DNA of 64,000 nucleotides from NCBI GenBank assembly GCA_002425225.1, contig DILV01000018.1, forward strand, positions 117,960 through 181,959. The letters run 5' to 3'. A program made the translations under genes and the position numbers. This stretch comes from Thiothrix sp. UBA5583. GTDB taxonomy: Bacteria > Pseudomonadota > Gammaproteobacteria > Thiotrichales > Thiotrichaceae. The notes under the pieces are model-generated. The model did not search any database, was not told where the DNA came from, and worked only from the letters and a program-made list of their open reading frames with translations. The stretch's first letter is position 1; every line of letters starts with the position of its first letter. Shown in pieces: positions 47,759-56,800 of this stretch.

Positions 47759-47772
47759 CCGAAGAACGGTAG
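47759..47772. promoter_or_regulatory. CCGAAGAACGGTAG motif, copy 3
   Basis: Third identical copy, in the divergent gap between the gene starting at 47621 and the plus-strand gene starting at 47893. From this place a bound regulator could act on both. The remainder of the 271-bp gap has no gene I can support; an in-frame ATG at 47773 exists but starts no signal peptide. Confidence 0.6.
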
Positions 47773-47892
47773 TTGCACGACAACGAGTCACTACGCCAGC
47801 GCAACAAATACAGTTTGTCGGCGATACTTGACTATAGATACACAAACACCCAACAATCACCCGCTTTCGGAAACTCTCCTGGCGGGCTTGCC

Positions 47893-50800
47893 ATGCACAA
47901 TAAAAACAAGGCTGTTTGCGACAGCAAATATAAAATTGCGCTACTTAATTTACTTATGTTATGGGTAACTCCGTGGGTTTACGCCGCTGACGCTGAATTA
48001 CTCATCATCAAGCAAACCAGTACCACTACACCTGCCGCCGGGGAAGTCTTCACCTACACCATCCGCTATCGTTGTGCCGCTACCGATGGCACTTATTGCC
48101 CCCTTGCAACAGTGACGGACAATGTACCTGCCCCCCTGAAAATTGTCAGTCATACCCCGGAAGGCGGCAATGTGGCGAGTACAAACCTGAATGGCAAAAC
48201 CCTGACATGGCATCTGGCAACACCACCTGATCGCTTGCCCGAAGGCGTGCCAGCCGATGGTCTGGCAGCAGGTTCAACCGGCATCCTCAAGCTACAGGTA
48301 AAATTCCCCACCTGCGGAGCGATCACCCCACCAGCCACCGTAAGTAATCAAGCCGTTGCCCAGGCCGGTACAAGCACCCACAACAGTAATGCGCCGGATG
48401 TCATCGTACCAGTCGCTACCGGGCAACCTTGCCCAGCACCCCCTCCACTACCCGCTGGCGATTTCAGTAAAACCGGCAGCGCAGACTTCATCCAGCCCGG
48501 CGGACTGGAACGCTGGAGTGTCAAACTGCCCAACAGCAGTAACCTCTACCACGTCACCGAAACCATTCCTGCCGGAATGCAGGTTTACACTGCCACTGCC
48601 AGCAATACCCCCAAAATCATGAGCCACCCTGAAGTGGATTGCACTGATAACGGCGTGGATGATTTTCACACTATTAACCAGCCATTGCTGGATTGGGTCG
48701 CAGCGGAATACAACGCAGGGCGTGGAGCCGACTTGCGCAATGCCAGCGGTATCGCAACCGGCTGTCGTGCCAGCCAGCAAGCCTCGGGTTTGCTCACACT
48801 CAATGCCAAACACTTGCGCTGGGTAGTCAACGCCAATAGTGGCAACCAGACACTGGACATCAGGCTGGTGCTGGATAGCAGCTTTAACGGTGACAACCTG
48901 CAAAACTGTGCATCATCCTCCCTGCACGGTACGAGCTGTGCACCGCCAGTACCCGTGCTTGCCAATGGGCAGCCCCTGATTACCATCAGCAAAACCACCC
49001 CCGGTGGCGGCATCATCTCGGCGAATGGCTCAACCATCACCTACAACGTGGTTGGCTGGAAACCAACCGTTGCCCCCGCTCCTGCCAGCCATGACCATGT
49101 GTACCGTGCTGCCTTTGCGGTCGATGAACTCTCTGGTACGGGCACACGTTTTCCAGTGATCGAAGACACCCTGCCCGCCGAACTTGACTACCTGAACACA
49201 CCGGCGGGCAACTGGTGGCGCGTTTCTGTTCCCACCAACAAAGCCTCAACCAACCAAAGCGCCTGTAGCAACCCACGCTTCAGCCGCACCCTGCAAGCCG
49301 ATGGGCGGGTAAAACTGCGCTGGGAATTCGACGGCTGCGAATTGCCTGCGGGCATGTCTGACCCGGCATTGGCAGTGTATTTTTCCACCCGTATCCGCCC
49401 CGGCACTGCCGCAGGCACAAAAATCAGCAATATCGCCCACGCTTTGACCGGCGACTACCCGCTGGTGCATTGCGCCAATGGCGCAGACTCGGGCAAAACC
49501 TGGCTGCCGCAGTGCCGCTCCAGCACGACCAGTTTCACCGTGCCGGAACTAACCAATCTGGATAGCACCCAATGGGTCAAGGGTTCACTGGATGCCAGTC
49601 ATACCCGAGTCCCCGGTATTGGGCAAACCGCCTTGCCGGAGGGTCGGGGCAATTACCGGCTGGAAATCCGCAATACCGGCAATGTCACCCATACCCAACT
49701 GGAAGTGGAAGATGTATTGCCCCACACCAATGACACCATGCTGGTCAGTGGCACACCACGGGGTTCAGCGTGGCAGCTTGCGCTGGCAGGTGCTGTTACG
49801 CTAGAAAGGGTTGCTGCGGATGGTACGGTACAAGCCATTCCCGGCAGCGAACTCGGCGATGGCATCCGTTACCAAACGGATCCTCGTGCTTTCCGGCTGC
49901 ACTGGATTCCTGCCACGGGTCTGAAACCGGGGGAAACCTTGCGTATCCATGTCCCGGTACAACAAGCCGATACAGACACCGCCAGCAGTGGGGTGGCATG
50001 GAACAGTTTTGCCTACACTGCCCACTATTTCGACCCCGCTAGCAACAGCACAGAAACCCTGTTACGCACCGAGCCACCCCGACTGGGGCTGGTATTGCTG
50101 GATGCAGCCACTACCGCAGGTATCGGCGATACCGTCTGGTTCGACCGCAACGCCGACGGTAAACAGGATGCAGATGAACCTCTACTGGCAGATGTCAGTG
50201 TGCGTTTGTACGACGGTGCAGTACTGGTAGCGGAAACCCTCACGGATGCCGATGGGCATTACCGCTTTCAGGGCTTGTTGCCGCAACATCCCTACACCCT
50301 ACAGGCAGAAAAACCCGGCGAATACCCAGTCACTCACATGAATGCTACCACCGGGATGGCGGGCAGTTTGATGACAGATGCTGATGTTGGCTTTACCTTG
50401 CCCGCCCAACTGGGGGATAGAGTCTGGCTGGATCATAATGCCGATGGCTTACAGGATGGGGATGAGCCGGGGGTTGCCAATGTGCAAGTCAGGCTGGCTG
50501 ACAGCAAGGGGGATACGATTGCCATGACCCAAACCGACCCACAAGGCTATTACCGTTTTGCAAATTTGAGTGCAGGGCATTATGTGCTGACGTTTACCGG
50601 GCTACCCGCCAACCATGTTTTTACCCAAGCAAGAGCCAGTGGCGACCCGCTCACCGACAGCGATACCGACACCAGCGGCAAAACACCGCTGATCACCCTA
50701 CTTGCGGGCGACAAGGCCAGCGGCTGGGATGCGGGAATCAAAGCCATCACTGACACTGGCTTCTCATGGGGCGCTGGCGTGGATGTCAGCCTGCAAAAAA

Positions 50801-51036
50801 CCTGCGACAGCACCGTATTACGGCGCGGAGCAACCGTATTTTACACCCTCACATTGAGCAACACTGGCCCCGCAGACGCTACGGAAGTGAGTGTACAAGA
50901 GCGTTTGCCGCCAGAATTGCTGTTTCTGCAAGCCAGCCCCAACGGGGTTTACGACCCGGTTAACGGAAGCTGGAACGCGGGCACAGTGCCAGCAGGTACG
51001 CAAACACAATTGCGGATTGAGGCACGAGTGAAGTGA
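47893..51036 (+). CDS. Secreted DUF11 and SdrD B-like repeat protein
   Basis: A 1047-residue protein. The start at 47893 begins a signal peptide (ends near WVYA-ADA); the frame is open to 47773 but those 40 residues look non-coding. An N-terminal DUF11 domain (LLIIKQTSTTTPAAGE) is followed by several Ig-like DUF11-type segments (to about 730), two SdrD B-like domains (GIGDTVWFDRNADGKQ and QLGDRVWLDHNADGLQ, about 780-960) and a last DUF11 domain (VDVSLQKTCDSTVL). It is the only plus-strand member of the cluster. No C-terminal anchor is seen. Confidence 0.85.
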   Translation: MHNKNKAVCDSKYKIALLNLLMLWVTPWVYAADAELLIIKQTSTTTPAAGEVFTYTIRYRCAATDGTYCPLATVTDNVPAPLKIVSHTPEGGNVASTNLNGKTLTWHLATPPDRLPEGVPADGLAAGSTGILKLQVKFPTCGAITPPATVSNQAVAQAGTSTHNSNAPDVIVPVATGQPCPAPPPLPAGDFSKTGSADFIQPGGLERWSVKLPNSSNLYHVTETIPAGMQVYTATASNTPKIMSHPEVDCTDNGVDDFHTINQPLLDWVAAEYNAGRGADLRNASGIATGCRASQQASGLLTLNAKHLRWVVNANSGNQTLDIRLVLDSSFNGDNLQNCASSSLHGTSCAPPVPVLANGQPLITISKTTPGGGIISANGSTITYNVVGWKPTVAPAPASHDHVYRAAFAVDELSGTGTRFPVIEDTLPAELDYLNTPAGNWWRVSVPTNKASTNQSACSNPRFSRTLQADGRVKLRWEFDGCELPAGMSDPALAVYFSTRIRPGTAAGTKISNIAHALTGDYPLVHCANGADSGKTWLPQCRSSTTSFTVPELTNLDSTQWVKGSLDASHTRVPGIGQTALPEGRGNYRLEIRNTGNVTHTQLEVEDVLPHTNDTMLVSGTPRGSAWQLALAGAVTLERVAADGTVQAIPGSELGDGIRYQTDPRAFRLHWIPATGLKPGETLRIHVPVQQADTDTASSGVAWNSFAYTAHYFDPASNSTETLLRTEPPRLGLVLLDAATTAGIGDTVWFDRNADGKQDADEPLLADVSVRLYDGAVLVAETLTDADGHYRFQGLLPQHPYTLQAEKPGEYPVTHMNATTGMAGSLMTDADVGFTLPAQLGDRVWLDHNADGLQDGDEPGVANVQVRLADSKGDTIAMTQTDPQGYYRFANLSAGHYVLTFTGLPANHVFTQARASGDPLTDSDTDTSGKTPLITLLAGDKASGWDAGIKAITDTGFSWGAGVDVSLQKTCDSTVLRRGATVFYTLTLSNTGPADATEVSVQERLPPELLFLQASPNGVYDPVNGSWNAGTVPAGTQTQLRIEARVK

Positions 51037-51051
51037 TGGCTTGCAGTAACA

Positions 51052-51975
51052 TCAAACCCCCGCTTCCTGCTGTGCGCCGACGAATACCCAGCGATCCTGC
51101 CCAGCATCGTAGGTAAACTGGTAAAGCCGCTTGCGCGGATTGTTTTCCGCCAGCAAGCGGAACCCGAACTCGGTTTCCTTCGCCTGCATGACATATTGCC
51201 CCGACTTTGCTGCAAACTCGAGCTTGCGCACACTGGTGGAATTCCCGTCCGGCAGTGTTGCTAGGGCAAACTCATGACGTACATCCTGGGTAAAATCACC
51301 CTTGGTATCCAACGCTACCGAATACACATCCGAAGAACGTGCCGAACCGAAATACAGTCGCTTGTGTTGCACACCGTTGAACACCGCAACCCCAATCGCA
51401 TCGGTTGCCTCCAACTGCGCTTGCACTTGCTGGCTGGCAACCTCAATGCGGTAAATACGCCCATGTGCCTGACGCGGCGCTGACCCCGCCAGCGAACTGG
51501 CATACAAACTGTGGGTATCGCAATCGTAAAACAGCCCCATCGTCCCAAACGGATTTGCGGGTGACGGCGGCGCAACCGCTGGCAATTCCAGCCACAATGC
51601 CATTTCCCCGCTCTTGGCATCAATCTTGTAAATGCGGTTTTGCAAAGCAGGCGGATTATCTGCAAGGCTCACTTCCGGTGTCGGCGCAACGTAAATATTG
51701 CCATCTTTATCGCGGGTAAACGCCCCTACATGCCCGGCATCATCCCACGTCGGGTGTTGCCAAGTTTTACGGGTCTGTGGATTCAGCAAGCGCAAGCCGG
51801 TGTAACCGCGCTGCTGGGTATCAATCGCCACCGCCTGCCCAATCCCGGTTTGACTGATGAACGCAGGCATCGCCTGACAAGCGTTTGCCACACCGGGTTT
51901 GAAATTACCCATGTCCGGCTCGCCGCAAGCACTCAACAATACGCCCAGTATGATTATGCCCAATACCTTGTGCAT
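51052..51975 (-). CDS. Lipoprotein with beta-propeller-like fold
   Basis: A 307-residue lipoprotein. The ATG at 51975 overlaps the upstream stop (TGATG) and starts the signal MHKVLGIIILGVLLSACGE with Cys as the lipid-bearing residue. The mature part has repeated propeller-like blades (VGAFTRDKDGNIYVAPTPE, FYDCDTHSLYASSLAGSA, NGVQHKRLYFGSARSSDVYS). The blade style resembles the propeller regions of the neighbouring surface proteins, so it may be a cell-bound partner. No enzyme motif is seen. Confidence 0.75.
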   Translation of the reverse strand: MHKVLGIIILGVLLSACGEPDMGNFKPGVANACQAMPAFISQTGIGQAVAIDTQQRGYTGLRLLNPQTRKTWQHPTWDDAGHVGAFTRDKDGNIYVAPTPEVSLADNPPALQNRIYKIDAKSGEMALWLELPAVAPPSPANPFGTMGLFYDCDTHSLYASSLAGSAPRQAHGRIYRIEVASQQVQAQLEATDAIGVAVFNGVQHKRLYFGSARSSDVYSVALDTKGDFTQDVRHEFALATLPDGNSTSVRKLEFAAKSGQYVMQAKETEFGFRLLAENNPRKRLYQFTYDAGQDRWVFVGAQQEAGV

Positions 51976-53756
51976 CACAAAGCCCCCTTCACCGGCACAA
52001 ACATCGGCCCTGACCAGCAAGGCCAAACCTCGATATTTGCCACGCCATCTTTTACCCGTATATCCGCCCAGCAATACTCACTACCCGGATTACCGTCGTT
52101 TTTCATCTGCGGTACATACCACAGTACCACGTCCTTATCCTGCAACGGCTCCGCAGGCTCGATGAATTGCTCAGGTCCCTGGCGATAATCACTGTTACAG
52201 CACGAACCAATCGTTACCGTATCCTGCTCACCCTCTTCAGGTTTATAAGCACTGAAATAAGTAAACGCTTTATCACCGCGCCCGCCATCACCAAACTGCC
52301 CGCGCCCCGGCTCGACGAAAAAGCCCGTGCCATCCTTGCTCGTTACCTTGTACTGATAACCTTCTGGGGTCAGCTTGTTATCATCCTGCAACCGCCATTG
52401 CTCTTTGTCCCACGTTTGCCATTGACCGCCATCCCACTCCGCCACCGTTTGTTCCGCGCCAGTTTCCAGATCAATCCGCACCACCGGACGGTACATCCCA
52501 TCCGTCCCGCAACCACGCCCGAAATCGGCTTGCGCTACCCGAAACCGCCCGTCTTTGTAAAACTCAAAGCGTTGCACATAACGGTAGTTGCACGGCGTAG
52601 GCCAAGGCGGTTGACGAAAATCCTGCACCACCGCAAAGCCCACTTCTTGCCCATCATTGACAATCGGCTCCACTTTAGGGCCATCATACGCAATCACCAC
52701 CGCAGCACTGAACAGCGGGCAACCAATCGCATCGCTATACCCAAAGCCTTCGCGGGTCGAATAACTCACGTGCCAATCCAGCAATTTGGCATTTTTCAAC
52801 ACCGGCTTATCGTTGAATTTGACGTTGCTAAGCTGTAAACCATCCGACCCCGTAATCACGTAATCCATGTTCCAGCCATCTTGCGCCAGCGAATTGACCT
52901 TTTCACAGAAATTACGGAAGGTGGTTTCATTTTCTAAACTGCGTTCTGTCACCACCGTTTTCGGACCACTGCTGCCCAAATCTGTCCAGCGCGATCCCAC
53001 CAGTTTGCCATCAGTCAAATCGACAATCGCCCACAGTGCATCGTTTTCAAACACATAGGTTGGCGCAACACACAGATGATGCGAACGTTCGCACATGGAA
53101 TTCTGCAACGCGGTCTTGAACTCTTTCTTGTCCGGTTCGCGCTTACGATCCTGCAAAATGGCTTGGATTTCCGGTGCTGCTCCGGCAATTTTCGCCGCCA
53201 ACTCCACCAAGTGTTGTGGCAAATCCGGCTGGGCGAAATTCTGACGACTTACCCCCAACACCTGCTGCTTGCTAACATCCACAAACGCGATGGTCGAGGC
53301 ATTATGAAAATGGCTATACATCTCCACCCGCCAACACTCGGCTTGCGCACACGGCCCGGCATTGCCGCCGTTGAAATCCCCCGGTAATGCTTTGCGCACA
53401 TTCATGATTTCATTGCGCAACGCCGCACCGCTCTTGTCATCACGGGTAAATTTGCGGAAATCGGGGTTAGCGACCGCCAATTGTTGCGCCGTTTGTGCAT
53501 TGGCATCCGGCAATTGGGTGTTATCCAATTGCAAAATTGGCGGATCAGCTTGCAAGGCAGCCTGCACGCGCTGGAAATAGTCCGCCAACTCCGGGATTTG
53601 CGCCTGCAACTGCTCACGCGACACGTGTGCAGCCAACTGGCTGGTATCGGTGAATTTATCAACAGCCGGTAACGTCACCGCTTGCGGTTTTTCTTCCCCG
53701 CAGCCCCCAAGCCACAGCGAAAGCAGGCATAGCCATATGCCAATACGGGTGTTCAT
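51975..53756 (-). CDS. Lipoprotein related to copper amine oxidases
   Basis: A 593-residue lipoprotein from the ATG at 53756 (signal MNTRIGIWLCLLSLWLGGC; lipobox LGGC). The middle and C-terminal parts resemble the copper amine oxidase fold, for example GWNMDYVITGSDGLQLSNV followed by WHVSYSTREGFGYSD. I cannot find the N-Y-(D/E) topaquinone motif, so it may be inactive as an oxidase. Many Cys in the mature part (for example ECWRVEMYSHFHNAS, MCERSHHLC, GSCCNSD) suggest disulfides. It is translationally coupled to the propeller lipoprotein. The family call is tentative. Confidence 0.65.
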   Translation of the reverse strand: MNTRIGIWLCLLSLWLGGCGEEKPQAVTLPAVDKFTDTSQLAAHVSREQLQAQIPELADYFQRVQAALQADPPILQLDNTQLPDANAQTAQQLAVANPDFRKFTRDDKSGAALRNEIMNVRKALPGDFNGGNAGPCAQAECWRVEMYSHFHNASTIAFVDVSKQQVLGVSRQNFAQPDLPQHLVELAAKIAGAAPEIQAILQDRKREPDKKEFKTALQNSMCERSHHLCVAPTYVFENDALWAIVDLTDGKLVGSRWTDLGSSGPKTVVTERSLENETTFRNFCEKVNSLAQDGWNMDYVITGSDGLQLSNVKFNDKPVLKNAKLLDWHVSYSTREGFGYSDAIGCPLFSAAVVIAYDGPKVEPIVNDGQEVGFAVVQDFRQPPWPTPCNYRYVQRFEFYKDGRFRVAQADFGRGCGTDGMYRPVVRIDLETGAEQTVAEWDGGQWQTWDKEQWRLQDDNKLTPEGYQYKVTSKDGTGFFVEPGRGQFGDGGRGDKAFTYFSAYKPEEGEQDTVTIGSCCNSDYRQGPEQFIEPAEPLQDKDVVLWYVPQMKNDGNPGSEYCWADIRVKDGVANIEVWPCWSGPMFVPVKGAL

Positions 53757-53779
53757 GTTTAGCCCTAAAAAAGAAAAAT

Positions 53780-54124
53780 TTAACCCGGCGGCCAGCCCAA
53801 TGCCCGCCCTGCCAACAAGTGCAAATGAATATGGAACACCGTTTGCCCCGCATCCACCCCACAATTCATGGTGACACGATAGCCATTTTCGGCATACCCT
53901 GCATCCGCCGCAATCTGTTTTGCCGCCAAAAATAGCTTACCCACCAGTGCCGCATCTTCCGGCTGAATGTCATTGATGGTCGCAATGTGTTTACGCGGAA
54001 TCACCAACACATGCAGCGGCGCTTGCGGGTTAATGTCATGAAACGCGATGACATCTTCATCTTGGTAAGCGATTTTTGCCGGAATCTCACCCGCGACAAT
54101 GCGGCAGAATAAACAATTGCTCAT
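53780..54124 (-). CDS. HIT-family nucleotide-binding protein (HinT-like)
   Basis: A 114-residue histidine-triad hydrolase. The N terminus is CLFCRIVAGEIPAKIAYQDE, and the triad motif is HIHLHLL (about 99-105), followed by GRALGWPPG, typical of HinT, which hydrolyses aminoacyl-AMP and similar adenylates. The ATG at 54124 directly adjoins the recR stop at 54125. Its position next to recR-ybaB-dnaX is unusual only in that another gene often follows recR. Confidence 0.92.
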   Translation of the reverse strand: MSNCLFCRIVAGEIPAKIAYQDEDVIAFHDINPQAPLHVLVIPRKHIATINDIQPEDAALVGKLFLAAKQIAADAGYAENGYRVTMNCGVDAGQTVFHIHLHLLAGRALGWPPG

Positions 54125-54721
54125 TTAGTATTTTCTCCGTCCTTCAAAGGCATGGGAAAGGGTTCCGCTATCAACGTATTCCAGTTCGCTGCCCATTGGT
54201 ACACCGTGGGCAATCCGCGATGCCGGAATGCCACGTTTGGCGGCAAGTTCGCTGATGTAATGCGCGGTGACTTCACCTTCCACCGTCGGGTTGGTGGCGA
54301 GGATCAGTTCACGTACTTCACCTTCATCTAGCCGTGCTTCCAGCATGTCCAGCCCGATGTCTTCAGGGCCAATGCCATCCAGTGGCGACAACCTACCACC
54401 CAGTACGAAGTAGTAACCGCGATAACCGGTAGCCTGCTCGATGGCAACCACATCGGAAGGGTGTTCCACCACACACAATAGTTCTTTTTGCCGCGCCGGG
54501 TTGGCACAGATACGGCAGGTAGTGTGTTCAGTCAGGGTACGGCAACGTGAACAATGCTTGATGTCACGCATAGCCCGCCCCATCACATCGGCAAGGCGCT
54601 CGCCACTGCGCCGGTCATGTTCCAGTAAATGGAACGCCATGCGCTGTGCCGTGCGAACTCCTACCCCCGGCAGGCAACGCAGGGCATCAACCAGTTCCTT
54701 CAGCAGCGACGAGTCACTCAT
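54125..54721 (-). CDS. recR: Recombination protein RecR
   Basis: A 198-residue DNA-clamp protein of the RecFOR pathway that loads RecA at gaps. Visible are the helix-hairpin-helix start ([20 protein letters not shown]), the Cys4 zinc finger ([16 protein letters not shown]) and the Toprim domain ([34 protein letters not shown]). It follows ybaB by seven bases, part of the dnaX-ybaB-recR operon common to most bacteria. Confidence 0.96.
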   Translation of the reverse strand: MSDSSLLKELVDALRCLPGVGVRTAQRMAFHLLEHDRRSGERLADVMGRAMRDIKHCSRCRTLTEHTTCRICANPARQKELLCVVEHPSDVVAIEQATGYRGYYFVLGGRLSPLDGIGPEDIGLDMLEARLDEGEVRELILATNPTVEGEVTAHYISELAAKRGIPASRIAHGVPMGSELEYVDSGTLSHAFEGRRKY

Positions 54722-54728
54722 GCGTCAA

Positions 54729-55058
54729 TCAGAATGGCATTTTGAAGCCAGGGGGCATTGGCATTCCGGCAGTCACATCAGCCATGCGCTCGCGGCTGGC
54801 TTCTTCGACCTTGTGGACGGCATCGTTGAAAGCGGCAGTCACCAGGTCTTCGATCATGTCCTTGTCGTCTTCAAACAGGCTAGGGTCGATGTTGACACGC
54901 TTGCACTCATGCTTGCCGTTGATAACCACAGAAACCAGCCCGCCACCGGATTGCCCGGTGATTTCCATCGCGGCAATTTCAGCCTGCGCCTTCTGCATGT
55001 TTTCCTGCATTTTTTGCGCCTGCTTCATCAAGCCGCCGATTCCGCCTTTACCCATCAT
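54729..55058 (-). CDS. ybaB: YbaB/EbfC nucleoid-associated protein
   Basis: A 109-residue DNA-binding protein. It has the Gly/Met-rich start [20 protein letters not shown], a coiled N-terminal helix, and the conserved [20 protein letters not shown] and [20 protein letters not shown]. It binds DNA as a dimer and is placed between dnaX and recR as expected. Confidence 0.95.
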   Translation of the reverse strand: MMGKGGIGGLMKQAQKMQENMQKAQAEIAAMEITGQSGGGLVSVVINGKHECKRVNIDPSLFEDDKDMIEDLVTAAFNDAVHKVEEASRERMADVTAGMPMPPGFKMPF

Positions 55059-55102
55059 GGTTTGTCTTTCCTCATTCTTTGATCAATATGGAATGCAGTT
55101 TA

Positions 55103-56776
55103 CTACATTTTATCCGTATCTGTGCGTGGTCGGATGCTGCCCGGCACGATCACCGCGCCAAACGTTTCCTGCAATTGCTTGACGAAGGGGTCATTCCTGA
55201 TCGCGGCTTCTGCTGCCACCTGTTTTTCAGTGGCTTCACGTTTTGTGCGTTTTTCCGGCGTTTCCTCGCTCAACTCCACCTGATTGAAATGCAGTTTCAA
55301 GTCACGCCCGTAATGTTTTGCCAGCGCTTCTGCCAGTTGAGCTGCGGCACGGGGGCTTTGCAGAGTAGAACCGCTTTCGTCCAGCAGCAGGGAAATCTGC
55401 TCCTCCCCGACACTTTCGAGCAGGCAGTGTTGCGCGAGTGGTAGCGCCATGCCGGAAAGGTTTAGTTGGGGGAGGATGTTGTGCCAGTCGTTGGTGGAGA
55501 ACCCCTCACCCCCCGCCCCCCTCTCCCTCTCCCTCAAGGGGCGAGGGGGAGAAAGAAAAGATGAAGCAACAGCGGGGAGATTCTTTAGCCCCTCTCCCCT
55601 TGAGGGAGAGGGGTTGGGGTGAGGGGTGTTATCAACTACAATTTTTTTTTTCTCAGCCTGTGCCGAGTTTGTTACCACCTTCTGTGCCCTGCCGTCATCC
55701 AGCCGGAATGCCAGCATCCGCAACAACAGCATCTCAAAACCGCCGCGCGGGTCAGGAGCTAACGGCAAATCGCGCCGCCCATGCAATGCCATCTGGTAGT
55801 ACAGTTGCACATCTGCTGGCGACAGCAATTTCGCCAGTGCCGCCACGTCCGCATCCACCTCTTCCGACGTGACAACCTGCTGGACTGCCACGCTGTGCAA
55901 CAAAGCAATCAGGCTGTCAGCCGCAGCGGTAAAATCGGTGGTCAGTTGCGACATTTGCGTAACGGTTGCCAGCATTCGTTTGCCATCATCATCCGCAATC
56001 GACTGGATCAGGCTGACCAGATGTTCGTGTGGCAACAGGCCGAGCATGTCTTGCACATCGTCTTCGCTGACAGCCCCTCCCCCGGCAACAATCGCCTGAT
56101 CAGTAAGACTCAGTGCATCGCGCATACTGCCATCTGCCGCCCGAGCCAATAGTCGCAAGGCGGAATCACTGAAAGGAATGTGTTCCTGCTCCAGCACATT
56201 CGCCAGATGCCCGCTGATCATGTCCACCGGCATCCGCTTGAGATTGAATTGCAGGCAACGTGACAGGATCGTCACCGGCAGTTTCTGCGGGTCAGTGGTG
56301 GCGAACAGGAACTTGACGTGTGGCGGCGGCTCTTCCAACGTTTTCAGCAGCGCATTGAAGCTGTGCCCGGAGAGCATGTGCACTTCGTCAATCAGGTAAA
56401 TCTTGAAACGACCACGAGTCGGCGCGTATTGCACATTATCAAGCAGTTCACGGGTATCTTCGACCTTGGTGCGGGAAGCAGCATCGACTTCGATCAGATC
56501 AACGTGCCGACCTTCTGCAATTTCGCGGCAACTGCGGCATTCCCCGCAAGGTTTGGCGGTGACGCCCGTTTCGCAATTGAGGCATTTGGCGAAAATACGT
56601 GCTAGCGTGGTTTTACCGACCCCGCGCGTGCCAGTGAACAGATAGGCATGATGCAGGCGTTGCTGACCATCATCCCCGTTGAGTGCATTCATCAGGGCAC
56701 GCAGCACATGCGCCTGACCCACCATCTGCTGGAAGTCCTGCGGTCGCCATTTTCGTGCCAGTACCTGATAACTCAT
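55103..56776 (-). CDS. dnaX: DNA polymerase III subunits gamma/tau
   Basis: A 557-residue clamp-loader ATPase. Walker A is GTRGVGKTT (about 45-53), the zinc-binding Cys cluster is in CLNCETGVTAKPCGECRSC, Walker B is in IYLIDEVHMLS and sensor 1 in LFATTDPQKLP. Domain III ends near residue 370. Lysines 376-378 are encoded by an A10 run (55651-55642): slipping by -1 gives Asn-Cys-Ser-stop and +1 gives Leu-stop, so a gamma-like product of about 379-381 residues is expected beside full-length tau. Directly after the run, residues about 384-430 are translated from a palindromic repeat element. The tau C terminus follows. Confidence 0.95.
   Translation of the reverse strand: MSYQVLARKWRPQDFQQMVGQAHVLRALMNALNGDDGQQRLHHAYLFTGTRGVGKTTLARIFAKCLNCETGVTAKPCGECRSCREIAEGRHVDLIEVDAASRTKVEDTRELLDNVQYAPTRGRFKIYLIDEVHMLSGHSFNALLKTLEEPPPHVKFLFATTDPQKLPVTILSRCLQFNLKRMPVDMISGHLANVLEQEHIPFSDSALRLLARAADGSMRDALSLTDQAIVAGGGAVSEDDVQDMLGLLPHEHLVSLIQSIADDDGKRMLATVTQMSQLTTDFTAAADSLIALLHSVAVQQVVTSEEVDADVAALAKLLSPADVQLYYQMALHGRRDLPLAPDPRGGFEMLLLRMLAFRLDDGRAQKVVTNSAQAEKKKIVVDNTPHPNPSPSRGEGLKNLPAVASSFLSPPRPLRERERGAGGEGFSTNDWHNILPQLNLSGMALPLAQHCLLESVGEEQISLLLDESGSTLQSPRAAAQLAEALAKHYGRDLKLHFNQVELSEETPEKRTKREATEKQVAAEAAIRNDPFVKQLQETFGAVIVPGSIRPRTDTDKM
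55501..55627. mobile_element. 127-bp palindromic MITE-like element inside dnaX
   Basis: The element has perfect 12-bp terminal inverted repeats (ACCCCTCACCCC / GGGGTGAGGGGT) and two internal hairpins, one of them CCCCTCTCCC-CTTGA-GGGAGAGGGG (55589-55613). It is read in frame on the minus strand as PHPNPSPSRGEG and a further Pro/Arg/Gly-rich stretch. A half copy lies at 4195-4236. It encodes no transposase and would need one in trans. Confidence 0.8.
55642..55651 (-). promoter_or_regulatory. Slippery A10 run in dnaX
   Basis: Ten consecutive A on the coding strand, coding for Lys376-378 and the first base of codon 379. Slippage by the polymerase or the ribosome in either direction meets a stop within four codons. 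dnaX gamma/tau pairs arise by ribosomal frameshift in E. coli and by transcriptional slippage at an A9 run in Thermus. The nearest stable hairpin begins about 28 bases downstream, rather far for a ribosomal stimulator. Confidence 0.75.
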
Positions 56777-56800
56777 GGAATAATTGAATATTTTTGGAGT

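Noticed and set aside
51975..53864. Start at 53864 for the amine-oxidase-like lipoprotein
   Set aside because: It would place 36 atypical residues before a perfect lipoprotein signal and overlap the end of the HIT gene.
54441..55182. Plus-strand frames of 178-213 codons opposite recR and ybaB
   Set aside because: recR and ybaB are unmistakable on the minus strand; these frames have no start context or homologous motifs I can see.
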